Source: Nitrosomonadales bacterium
GTDB lineage: Bacteria > Pseudomonadota > Gammaproteobacteria > Burkholderiales > SG8-41
DNA: 5,396 nucleotides
Assembly: GCA_009885185.1 (NCBI GenBank)
Contig: VFLF01000604.1
Coordinates: 1-5,396, forward strand
Direction of reading: 5' to 3'
The position numbers were made by a program, and so were the translations under genes. Under the pieces are notes generated by a model. It did no database searches, was not told the DNA's origin, and saw only the letters and a program-made list of their open reading frames with translations. Shown here in pieces: positions 1 through 5,396 of the stretch. Every line of letters starts with the position of its first letter. The first letter of the stretch is position 1.

Positions 1-1000
1 CGGACTCAGCGGCTTCTTTGTTGATGGCAGGCGGAATCTGAACCAGCCGCACTGCATTGCAAATTTCTTCAAGCTCGCGCGCCACCACGCCGCGCCGGAT
101 GCGTTTTTCCGCGTCCGGCAAATGCGCCACGCGCGCCGCGATCTGGCCTGCCGTGAACGATTCCACGATGGCGAGCGTGCCGTTACATAGCTCCAGCTCG
201 GCCAGCACCACGCCTTCCAGCGTTTTATCGTCCTCGGCGAGTATGAAATTGCCGAAACGCTTGCGCACCTCCGCTTCAACCGGCGCGAGTTTCTTGCGTA
301 TGTCTTCCCTATCCGCGCCGCGCACGGTGAGTTTGGTTTCGAGTTGGGGATAGTGCGCGCGAAAACCGAGCTTGACGCTGCCGTCGGGCGCCAGCGCTTC
401 CACGCCCGCGAGCAGCGTGTCGGCGTGCGACTCGCCGATGCCGTAGGAGTGAAAACGCTTTAAAAACACCACGGTCTGCTTGCCGGCCTTCGCCAGCAGA
501 CGCGGCACGATTTGTTCTTCGAGCATTCGGCGCAATTCGCGCGGCACGCCGGGCGTGAAATAAAAACGCGCGCGACCGATGGTGACCGCAAAGCCGCACG
601 CCGTGCCGACGGGGTTATCTAGCACTTCCGCACCCGCCGGCAGCATCGCCTGCTTGATATTGTTGGGGGGCATCACGCGGCTGCGCTTGGTAAAATAGGC
701 TTCCATCGTCGCCAGCCAATCGCTGTTCAGCGCGAGCTCCACCCCCGCCGCCTTGGCCGCGATTTCCTGCGACAAGTCGTCCACGGTCGGGCCAAGCCCG
801 CCATTGACGATTACCGCATCAGCGCGTTCGCCCGCACGCTGAAACGCCGCCAGCAGCGTTACACGGTCATCTCCCACGGTGGTTTCCTGCGTCACCGACA
901 GCCCAAAGTCTTCGAGCTTTTGCGTGATGTAGCTGAAATTGGTGTTGACGATTTTGCCGGTGAGCACTTCATCGCCGGTGCAGATGACTTCAATATGCAT
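1..1000 (-). CDS. cinA: CinA/YfaY-like protein, molybdopterin-binding fold plus degenerate amidase domain (3' end outside window)
   Basis: The frame is open from ATG at 1000 to the left edge (333 complete codons, no stop, no frameshift), so the C-terminus is missing. Residues 1-170 are the MoCF/CinA N-terminal domain: TGDEVLTGKIVNTN near the start, then NGGLGPTVDDLS, a PPNNIKQAMLP segment, NPVGTACGF and FTPGVPREL. From about residue 265 the CinA C-terminal (PncC-type) domain begins. PncC enzymes hydrolyse nicotinamide mononucleotide to nicotinate mononucleotide in pyridine nucleotide recycling, using a Ser in an AESCTGG motif and Tyr and Lys in a following YSNEAK motif. Here the Ser is kept (VESFTAG, Ser281), but the Tyr position is Arg308 and the Lys position is Ile313. 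The protein therefore resembles E. coli YfaY, the CinA-like paralogue thought to lack amidase activity. No strong Shine-Dalgarno precedes the ATG; no other in-frame start fits the conserved N-terminus. Family assignment is firm; the cellular role is unknown. Confidence 0.93.
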   Translation of the reverse strand, partial: MHIEVICTGDEVLTGKIVNTNFSYITQKLEDFGLSVTQETTVGDDRVTLLAAFQRAGERADAVIVNGGLGPTVDDLSQEIAAKAAGVELALNSDWLATMEAYFTKRSRVMPPNNIKQAMLPAGAEVLDNPVGTACGFAVTIGRARFYFTPGVPRELRRMLEEQIVPRLLAKAGKQTVVFLKRFHSYGIGESHADTLLAGVEALAPDGSVKLGFRAHYPQLETKLTVRGADREDIRKKLAPVEAEVRKRFGNFILAEDDKTLEGVVLAELELCNGTLAIVESFTAGQIAARVAHLPDAEKRIRRGVVARELEEICNAVRLVQIPPAINKEAAES

Positions 1001-1033
1001 GATGATCCGGTGGGTAGATAAACTGCCGTGAAA

Positions 1034-1055
1034 GAGGCGCGATCTCTCGCGCCTC
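1034..1055 (-). terminator. Hairpin, probable intrinsic terminator after the six-span membrane protein gene
   Basis: This is a perfect 9-bp GC-rich inverted repeat (GAGGCGCGA / TCGCGCCTC) with a 4-base loop. On the minus strand it starts 15 bases after the TGA at 1071-1073 and is followed by CTTTCACGG, so the U tract is only three bases long. Position and stem strength fit a terminator for the preceding transcription unit; the short U run makes it a weak one. It ends only 33 bases before the cinA-like ATG, so it might instead be a 5' leader structure of that gene or allow partial readthrough. Confidence 0.55.
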
Positions 1056-1070
1056 GCAATTCATACGCAA

Positions 1071-2234
1071 TCAGCGCAGCTTGTGTCCGCATCCTCCGCA
1101 GAACACGTCGGCGCTGGTAATCGCGAAATTGCACTTTGGACAGGTTGACGCAGGTGCAATCGCCGGCGCGGGGGGCGGCGGCGCAACGGCGGTGGGGGCT
1201 GGCGGCGCGGCCGCCGGCGCAACGGGCTGCGCTTGTGTTTTCTCGCGCACACGCTCCTGCGCTTCACGCGCCTTGCGCTGGAGGTTTTCCATTTGCCCTT
1301 TCAGTGCTTCTTCGGATGCCGAGAAATCGATGCCTTTGATCACGTCGAGGTAAATCAGGCAATAGCCTTGGACCATCATCAGAAACGGCACGATGAGCAC
1401 CACCGCGAATACGATCGCGAACCCTATCCCGCCAGCGATCAGGTATCCGCCACCGCCCGCACCGCCCATCATGCGTCCCATCCCTCCCATGCCACCCAAG
1501 CCGCCCAAACCACCCAGGCCGCTGCCCACGCCCGGCAGTATGCCCGCTGACAACGCGCCGACAACGGCCGACGCGGAGAACACCAGGCTCGCGATGATGC
1601 CGGCGACAAAGAAACACAACAGCATCAGCAAAACCACCTGCACCACCACCTGAACCAGCCGCTGATGGGCTATCGCCGTGAGCTTCGATACCACCTGCAT
1701 GGCGCTATCGCCGCTCCATACCGACGGGAAAGCGAGCGGCATCACGACAAAGTACATCGCCGCCAGAAACATCGCCGTGGTAAACGTGGCCACGGGCACG
1801 ACCACGGCATAAAGCACGGGGCCGGCGACGGGTATTTTGCAGATAAACAGTAGCGCCGCGAGCACGATGGCGAACACGATGAACACCACCAGTGCCAGCA
1901 GCATGACGGCGATCCAGCGATGCGTCGACATCAGCGACACCATCAGCGCGTCGGCCATTGACAATGGCGCCGCGCCCTTGGCGTCGTTCATCAGCATGAA
2001 TCCTACGGCGCTGATGCCGTAAATACCCACCAGATAGGCAAACAGGGTACCGATCAGCGTCAGCGCCGCGCTGCCGGTTTGGCCCGCCACGAACAAGACC
2101 AACCCGAATACCAAAGCAGTGCTCACCAGCACCAGCGCGGTCAATATCACCGCGCGCACATTCTTGACGGCTTGCAATGCCCCCAATAGAGACGAGATAT
2201 TCGGCATCGACGCTGCTGATGATTCATTGGCCAT
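1071..2234 (-). CDS. Six-span membrane protein with C-terminal zinc ribbon
   Basis: 387 residues, not recognised as a named family. Hydrophobic segments lie at about 28-50, 57-82, 107-131, 136-168, 196-233 and 264-296. Basic residues before span 1 (K24, R27) and in the loops 83-106, 170-195 and after span 6 fit an N-in, C-in topology. A Gly/Met-rich loop (235-263) joins spans 5 and 6. After the last span come a charged, helix-forming stretch (305-335, probably a short coiled coil), a Pro/Ala linker (337-362) and a terminal zinc ribbon with C365, C368, C379 and C382 (CPKC-x10-CGGC). By this topology the ribbon is cytoplasmic. The gene follows the two-ribbon membrane protein gene by 40 bases and has a strong ribosome binding site, which supports this start. 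There is no catalytic motif and no transporter signature; a scaffold, sensor or membrane-complex subunit is possible, but function is unassigned. Confidence 0.9.
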   Translation of the reverse strand: MANESSAASMPNISSLLGALQAVKNVRAVILTALVLVSTALVFGLVLFVAGQTGSAALTLIGTLFAYLVGIYGISAVGFMLMNDAKGAAPLSMADALMVSLMSTHRWIAVMLLALVVFIVFAIVLAALLFICKIPVAGPVLYAVVVPVATFTTAMFLAAMYFVVMPLAFPSVWSGDSAMQVVSKLTAIAHQRLVQVVVQVVLLMLLCFFVAGIIASLVFSASAVVGALSAGILPGVGSGLGGLGGLGGMGGMGRMMGGAGGGGYLIAGGIGFAIVFAVVLIVPFLMMVQGYCLIYLDVIKGIDFSASEEALKGQMENLQRKAREAQERVREKTQAQPVAPAAAPPAPTAVAPPPPAPAIAPASTCPKCNFAITSADVFCGGCGHKLR

Positions 2235-2240
2235 GGCGTT

Positions 2241-2247
2241 CTCCCCT
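2241..2247 (-). promoter_or_regulatory. Ribosome binding site for the six-span membrane protein
   Basis: The minus strand reads AGGGGAG six bases before the ATG at 2234, a near-ideal Shine-Dalgarno. It fixes the start. It lies in the 40-base gap after the upstream gene, as expected inside an operon. Confidence 0.75.
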
Positions 2248-2274
2248 GTTTAATAGTCCCGTCGCGCGCGCCGG

Positions 2275-3333
2275 TTAGTCGGAACGCTGCTGATTGCGGT
2301 TGGCTTCACGCTCGCGCAGTTGCCGGCAAAATGGTTCGTTTTGATTCTCCGGCTTGCGGCACTCGCGGCTTTCACATAAATCGCGGCTGACGAAATTGGT
2401 GCGCGTCGAACAAATTTCTTTCACCGTGCGTGCCGCCGCTTGCGCGACAACGGGAGGCGGCGTGACAACCGGTGCGGGCTGCGCCGGTGCCGGCGCTGGC
2501 GGCGGCACCGCCGCCACAGCCGCAACCGCGCGTTGCCGTTCTTCGGCCTGCCGGCGTTCCGCCTCCTGCTGCGCACGCGCCTGTGCTTCGCGCCGCCGCG
2601 TTTCTTCAGCTCTGGCGCGCGAGTCGCGTTCTGCTTTTTCGCGCGCAACGCGCACCGCATCCGCATCGGCCGAGGCCACCGGCGCGACAGGCGCCGGCGG
2701 CGCTGCCGCAACCGCCGCCTTGGGCGTGGGACTGTCGACGGCTTTTGCGGCGGGTGGAATGGGGGACGGCGCGACCGGTGCCGTGGTGTCGATGGCGACT
2801 GCCGGCTTGGGCGGCGCGACGGATGCGGTCGGCGCGGTGGGCACGGTGGGTACTATGGGCGCGGTGGTTAGGTTAGGCTCGCTCGGCGCGGAAACGGCGG
2901 GCGCCTTGGGCTGCGCGTCAGGCGACGGCGACTTCTGCTGACTCCACCACCACCATCCGCCCACAGCCAACCAAGCGGCGCCGAAAAAACCGATCACGAT
3001 CCAGCCCAGCGTATTGGCGGAACGCGATGGTTGTATGTTCAATGGTTCGGGCGCGGGTGCGGCAGACGGACGCGTCGGCTGTGCTATGGGTGCTCGTGCT
3101 GGTGCTGGTGCTGGTGCTGGTGCTGGTGCCGGCGCTGGCTGTGCAACGATGCCGATTGCCGCACCGCAACCCACGCAGAATTTCGCGCCGATGCGGTTAC
3201 CATGGCCGCAAGCGACGCAGGCGACGGTCGCCGGCGCCTGCGGCTGTATTGCGGCTAACGGCGTTCCGCAGCCTTTGCAAAAACGCACATCGTCAGTATT
3301 TACGGTAGCGCAAACTGTGCAATGCTTGGCCAT
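2275..3333 (-). CDS. Single-span membrane protein with two N-terminal zinc ribbons, coiled coil and four-Cys tail
   Basis: 352 residues from ATG 3333. The same frame opens earlier at a GTG (3417), but the first 28 codons there look non-coding; the 3333 ATG has an AGAGGA just upstream and begins directly with the zinc ribbon (MAKHCTVC). Ribbon 1 uses C5, C8, C19, C22 and ribbon 2 uses C39, C42, C53, C56, a zinc_ribbon_2/double zinc ribbon pattern. Then follow an Ala-Pro repeat (66-79), one membrane span (about 109-130, ending in four consecutive Trp), a long Pro/Ala/Val-rich stretch, a charged Arg/Glu/Gln/Ala coiled coil (about 226-268) and another Pro-rich linker. The tail (302-352) has Cys 308, 320, 325, 336 around LCESRECRKPEN. 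With the ribbons inside, everything after the span would be periplasmic, where the four Cys could form two disulfides. I half-remember similar Cys-tail motifs in betaproteobacterial proteins, but cannot name a family. Function unknown. Confidence 0.88.
   Translation of the reverse strand: MAKHCTVCATVNTDDVRFCKGCGTPLAAIQPQAPATVACVACGHGNRIGAKFCVGCGAAIGIVAQPAPAPAPAPAPAPARAPIAQPTRPSAAPAPEPLNIQPSRSANTLGWIVIGFFGAAWLAVGGWWWWSQQKSPSPDAQPKAPAVSAPSEPNLTTAPIVPTVPTAPTASVAPPKPAVAIDTTAPVAPSPIPPAAKAVDSPTPKAAVAAAPPAPVAPVASADADAVRVAREKAERDSRARAEETRRREAQARAQQEAERRQAEERQRAVAAVAAVPPPAPAPAQPAPVVTPPPVVAQAAARTVKEICSTRTNFVSRDLCESRECRKPENQNEPFCRQLREREANRNQQRSD
3095..3136 (-). repeat. Hexanucleotide tandem repeat coding for Ala-Pro
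   Basis: Seven consecutive 6-base units: four exact GGTGCT copies (3101-3124) flanked by one-base variants CGTGCT, GGTGCC and GGCGCT. On the coding strand they give the alternating Pro-Ala linker between the second zinc ribbon and the membrane span. Gain or loss of a unit changes the linker by two residues without breaking the frame, so length variation between strains would be tolerated. Confidence 0.85.
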
Positions 3334-3336
3334 GTT

Positions 3337-3342
3337 TCCTCT
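3337..3342 (-). promoter_or_regulatory. Ribosome binding site deciding the start of the two-ribbon membrane protein
   Basis: The minus strand reads AGAGGAAAC directly before ATG 3333, with the GAGG core four bases from the start codon. No comparable site precedes the upstream GTG at 3417, so the shorter 352-residue product is preferred. Confidence 0.65.
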
Positions 3343-3347
3343 CAGTA

Positions 3348-3360
3348 CTGTCCGCGACAG
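3348..3360. repeat. Small inverted repeat upstream of the two-ribbon membrane protein gene
   Basis: CTGTC-CGC-GACAG is a perfect 5-bp inverted repeat with a 3-base centre, ending 14 bases before ATG 3333. It could form a small hairpin in the leader or be an operator half-site pair. It is too short to assign, and it does not match the LexA box spacing (CTG-N10-CAG). Confidence 0.3.
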
Positions 3361-3481
3361 GCGACGGTCAAAGCAGCTCAACCCTTCAATGAACGGTATC
3401 GTAATTCCGCGCACCACGCAATCGCAGCGGCATCTTTACGCGCATCACCACGGCCAGCAAGAACGCAATTGCAAACAGCGT

Positions 3482-4684
3482 TCAACTGAACAGCGAGCCG
3501 AGCAGACTGCCGATGCCGTCGGTCACCAGATCGACGATACCTTCGCCGGCAGACGAAGCAACCTCGCCCGCCGCATCCAGCGCACCACCACTCACTGCCT
3601 CCACGGCGCCGTCGCCGAGGCTCCCCACGATGCCGGAAGCCGCGTCGCCCAAACCAGACGATGCCATATCGCCAAACACGCTGGCAGCATCTCCCCCGCC
3701 GCCGAACAACGCATCGGTTGCGCTGGGTAATGCACCGGTCACTGCACCGCCCACGCCTTCGGCTGTACTCGACGCGAGGCTGGTCAGCGCATCGCCCGAA
3801 ACCGCCGATGCGCCCGCGCTCGACAATGCGTCAGTGCCGAACAAGGCCGACGTGGCATCGGGCAGCGCCACACTGGTCGCGCCGCCGGCATCTGCGAAAG
3901 CACCGTGCGTTACCGCGGCGCCGGCCGCGCCCACGGGCACGACACGCCCCGTGCCCGACACGCCGCGCATCGCCGCGCGCCCCAGCGCATACAGAATATC
4001 CGCGCCGAGATCGGCGCGATCATAAGCGCTCCACTGATCACCAGCCGCACGGCCGGTGTTACGGCGATCCCCCACGCTCACCACGGGCCGGCGTTGCCGC
4101 TCCTGCAAATAATGGTCGATGGCTTTTTTGGCTGCATCGCGATCAAACACCGACACCGGCGCGCGGCAATACTCACACGCATCCACCTTGCCGATATTCA
4201 CCGCCGCGCCGCAGCCCGAGCACCGAATCTGCTCGACCTTGGCGGCGAGCTTGGCGCGCTCGGCCTTGGTCAGCTCGCGCACAAACTGCTTCTCGGCCAG
4301 AAAATTGTAAAAGGTAGTCATGCGCCCATGCCCCTTGCGGCAGGCCTGATACGCAAAGCGCGTGCCCTTTACCTGATCGTTGGTGAGCTTCATGCCGTCG
4401 CCGCAAGTAACGCAACGCAAGCCTTCGTTGAATTTGGTCGCGGCGCTGGTGGCCGTGCCGCCGCGCTGATGGATCAACTGAAACAATGCCACCGTGCCGT
4501 CAGGCGACAACGACATGCTTTCAAATTGATCGAACCAGATGGCGTTGCAATCCATGCAGACGTCGATCTCGACCGTGGAGCCGTAGTGCGCCGGCAGCAT
4601 GTAGGCCGTCATTTTCGAGCTGCAATTGCTGCAATGTTTGTCGGACGTTTTGCCTTCCAGCGGCGGAAATTGGGAAGCAGACAT
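3482..4684 (-). CDS. TFIIB-type zinc ribbon protein with three ribbons and Ala/Gly/Ser-rich tail
   Basis: 400 residues. Ribbon 1 (C18, C21, C43, C46, followed by NAIWFDQFE) matches the zf-TFIIB pattern of CxxC, then CxxC and a W-[FL]-D-x-x-E motif. Ribbon 2 has C91, C94 and then C115 with H119 (CRKGH). Ribbon 3 has C155, C158, C170 and C173 (CSGC...CEYC). A basic helical stretch (about 183-200) follows, then, from about 240 to the end, a low-complexity Ala/Gly/Ser/Asp tail with GxxxG-like spacing and an imperfect repeat (LPDATSALFG at 274, LPSATDALFG at 319). There is no signal peptide and no clear membrane span, so a cytoplasmic protein is likely, though the tail could associate with a membrane or self-assemble. 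It starts 34 bases after the fbp stop with no terminator between, suggesting co-transcription; its own ribosome binding site is weak. It opens a run of three zinc-ribbon genes. Ribbons of this type may bind nucleic acid or protein; function is not assignable. Confidence 0.9.
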   Translation of the reverse strand: MSASQFPPLEGKTSDKHCSNCSSKMTAYMLPAHYGSTVEIDVCMDCNAIWFDQFESMSLSPDGTVALFQLIHQRGGTATSAATKFNEGLRCVTCGDGMKLTNDQVKGTRFAYQACRKGHGRMTTFYNFLAEKQFVRELTKAERAKLAAKVEQIRCSGCGAAVNIGKVDACEYCRAPVSVFDRDAAKKAIDHYLQERQRRPVVSVGDRRNTGRAAGDQWSAYDRADLGADILYALGRAAMRGVSGTGRVVPVGAAGAAVTHGAFADAGGATSVALPDATSALFGTDALSSAGASAVSGDALTSLASSTAEGVGGAVTGALPSATDALFGGGGDAASVFGDMASSGLGDAASGIVGSLGDGAVEAVSGGALDAAGEVASSAGEGIVDLVTDGIGSLLGSLFS

Positions 4685-4718
4685 GATGTGCTCGCGTGGT
4701 CGTGACTGTTTTTACGGA

Positions 4719-5396
4719 TTATTTTTCAGCGTAATACCGCCCGATCAATTCCACTTCATTCTTCGATCCGAGGATCACGCCCTGACGCTGATGCAGTTTG
4801 GCGGGCTGCACCTCCATGATGCGCTGCGTGCCGTTGATGGCGGCACCGCCGGCTTGTTCGACAATAAACGACATCGGGTTCGCTTCGTAGAGCAGGCGCA
4901 AGCGGCCTTCGACGTGTTTGGCGTCCGCCGGGTACATGAACACGCCGCCGCGCGACAAGATGCGATACACGTCCGCCACCATCGACGCCACCCAGCGCAT
5001 GTTGAAATCTTTTCCGCGCGGGCCGGCTTTGCCGGCGAGACATTCGTCGATGTAACGTTTGACCGGCGCGGGCCAGTTGCGCATGTTCGACATGTTGATG
5101 GCGAACTCCTGCGTGTCTTCGGGGATTTCAATTTTCGGGTGTGTCATCACCCAACTGCCGAGATCACGGTCGAGCGTGAAACCCGCGACCCCGTTACCCA
5201 CCGTCAGCACCAGCATGGTGGACGGGCCGTAGACCGCGAAGCCCGCCGCCACTTGTTTCGTGCCGGGCTGCAAAAACGCTTTTTCGTCGGGATCGGTCAC
5301 GCCTTCGGGACAGCGCAGCACCGAGAAGATGGTGCCCACCGACACATTGACATCGATGTTCGACGAGCCATCGAGCGGATCGTACGTCAGCAAAAA
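4719..5396 (-). CDS. fbp: Fructose-1,6-bisphosphatase class 1 (5' end outside window)
   Basis: The last 225 residues plus TAA are present, out of about 335 usual for the family. The frame runs to the right edge, so the N-terminus is missing and the first TTG seen in the frame is internal. The enzyme removes the 1-phosphate of fructose 1,6-bisphosphate in gluconeogenesis and in the Calvin cycle, in the cytoplasm, with Mg2+. The fragment opens with the metal-binding signature DPLDGSSN (fragment residues 6-13). It continues with the NMSNMRNW and VKRYIDE segments, [20 protein letters not shown], and [10 protein letters not shown] with the metal-ligand Glu (fragment residue 171), and ends with [15 protein letters not shown]. 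One substrate-pocket position usually Lys in GKLRLLYE (Lys274 in the pig enzyme) is Arg here. The wording is closest to betaproteobacterial class I enzymes. No terminator is visible after the stop, so it probably heads the transcript that includes the zinc-ribbon genes. Confidence 0.97.
   Translation of the reverse strand, partial: FLLTYDPLDGSSNIDVNVSVGTIFSVLRCPEGVTDPDEKAFLQPGTKQVAAGFAVYGPSTMLVLTVGNGVAGFTLDRDLGSWVMTHPKIEIPEDTQEFAINMSNMRNWPAPVKRYIDECLAGKAGPRGKDFNMRWVASMVADVYRILSRGGVFMYPADAKHVEGRLRLLYEANPMSFIVEQAGGAAINGTQRIMEVQPAKLHQRQGVILGSKNEVELIGRYYAEK

Noticed and set aside
892..1134. 80-codon minus-strand frame overlapping the cinA-like start
   Set aside because: It overlaps the conserved CinA N-terminus and the six-span gene's zinc ribbon in another frame and has no independent support.
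2354..2941. 195-codon plus-strand open frame rich in Ala/Gly/Thr
   Set aside because: It is the antisense reading of the Ala/Pro-rich part of the two-ribbon membrane protein; its low complexity mirrors that gene.
3348..3360. LexA-like operator from CTGT...ACAG
   Set aside because: The spacing is CTG-N7-CAG instead of the N10 expected for a proteobacterial LexA box.
3340..3380. Promoter with TTGACC as -35 before the two-ribbon membrane protein
   Set aside because: The hexamer at 18-base spacing is TACTGA, a poor -10, and it would overlap the ribosome binding region.
3334..3417. N-terminal extension of the two-ribbon membrane protein from GTG 3417
   Set aside because: The extra 28 residues have no pattern, while ATG 3333 has a clear Shine-Dalgarno and starts right at the zinc ribbon.
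3014..3730. 238-codon plus-strand open frame spanning the gap between two genes
   Set aside because: It mostly covers the antisense of two real genes, including the Ala-Pro repeat, and carries no domain or ribosome binding site of note.
3905..4705. 266-codon open frame on the plus strand
   Set aside because: It is exactly antisense to the well-supported triple-ribbon gene, has a composition rich in Arg/His/Ala typical of GC-rich shadows, and shows no recognisable domain.
4685..4718. Terminator or promoter between fbp and the TFIIB-ribbon gene
   Set aside because: No stable inverted repeat, U tract or paired -35/-10 is visible in these 34 bases, so readthrough is the simpler reading.

Overview
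The window is GC-rich and densely coded, and every supported gene lies on the minus strand, so the biological order runs from high to low coordinates. The best taxonomic clue is the fructose-1,6-bisphosphatase fragment. Its wording ([58 protein letters not shown]) is of the class I proteobacterial type and closest to what I remember from betaproteobacteria. The CinA/YfaY-like gene at the other edge is also of a proteobacterial kind. I read the source as a betaproteobacterium or close relative, possibly an uncultured one; this is inference.

Layout in transcription order: (1) 5396-4719, C-terminal two thirds of class I fructose-1,6-bisphosphatase (fbp), cut by the window edge. (2) 4684-3482, a soluble protein with three N-terminal zinc ribbons (the first TFIIB-like) and a long Ala/Gly/Ser tail. 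(3) A 148-base gap with an in-frame hydrophobic continuation after the stop, a small inverted repeat and a good ribosome binding site. (4) 3333-2275, a single-span membrane protein with two N-terminal zinc ribbons, Ala-Pro linkers, a coiled coil and a four-cysteine tail. (5) 2234-1071, a six-span membrane protein with a C-terminal zinc ribbon. (6) A 9-bp-stem hairpin at 1034-1055, the best terminator candidate in the window. (7) 1000 to the left edge, a CinA/YfaY-like protein whose C-terminal amidase-like domain has lost key residues.

The noteworthy part is the middle. Three consecutive, non-homologous genes each carry CxxC zinc ribbons, six in all. They look co-directional and probably co-transcribed, with gaps of 34, 148 and 40 bases from fbp onward. 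The hydropathy pattern puts the ribbons of both membrane proteins in the cytoplasm, where the soluble triple-ribbon protein could join them; this suggests an uncharacterised envelope-associated complex. No enzymatic domain is visible in any of the three, so no biochemical function is assigned. The flanking fbp (gluconeogenesis/Calvin cycle) and cinA-like genes are housekeeping-type and give no clear functional link.

No tRNA, rRNA, CRISPR array, insertion sequence, integrase or attachment site was seen. The plus strand has long open frames, but all are antisense shadows of the GC-rich genes.
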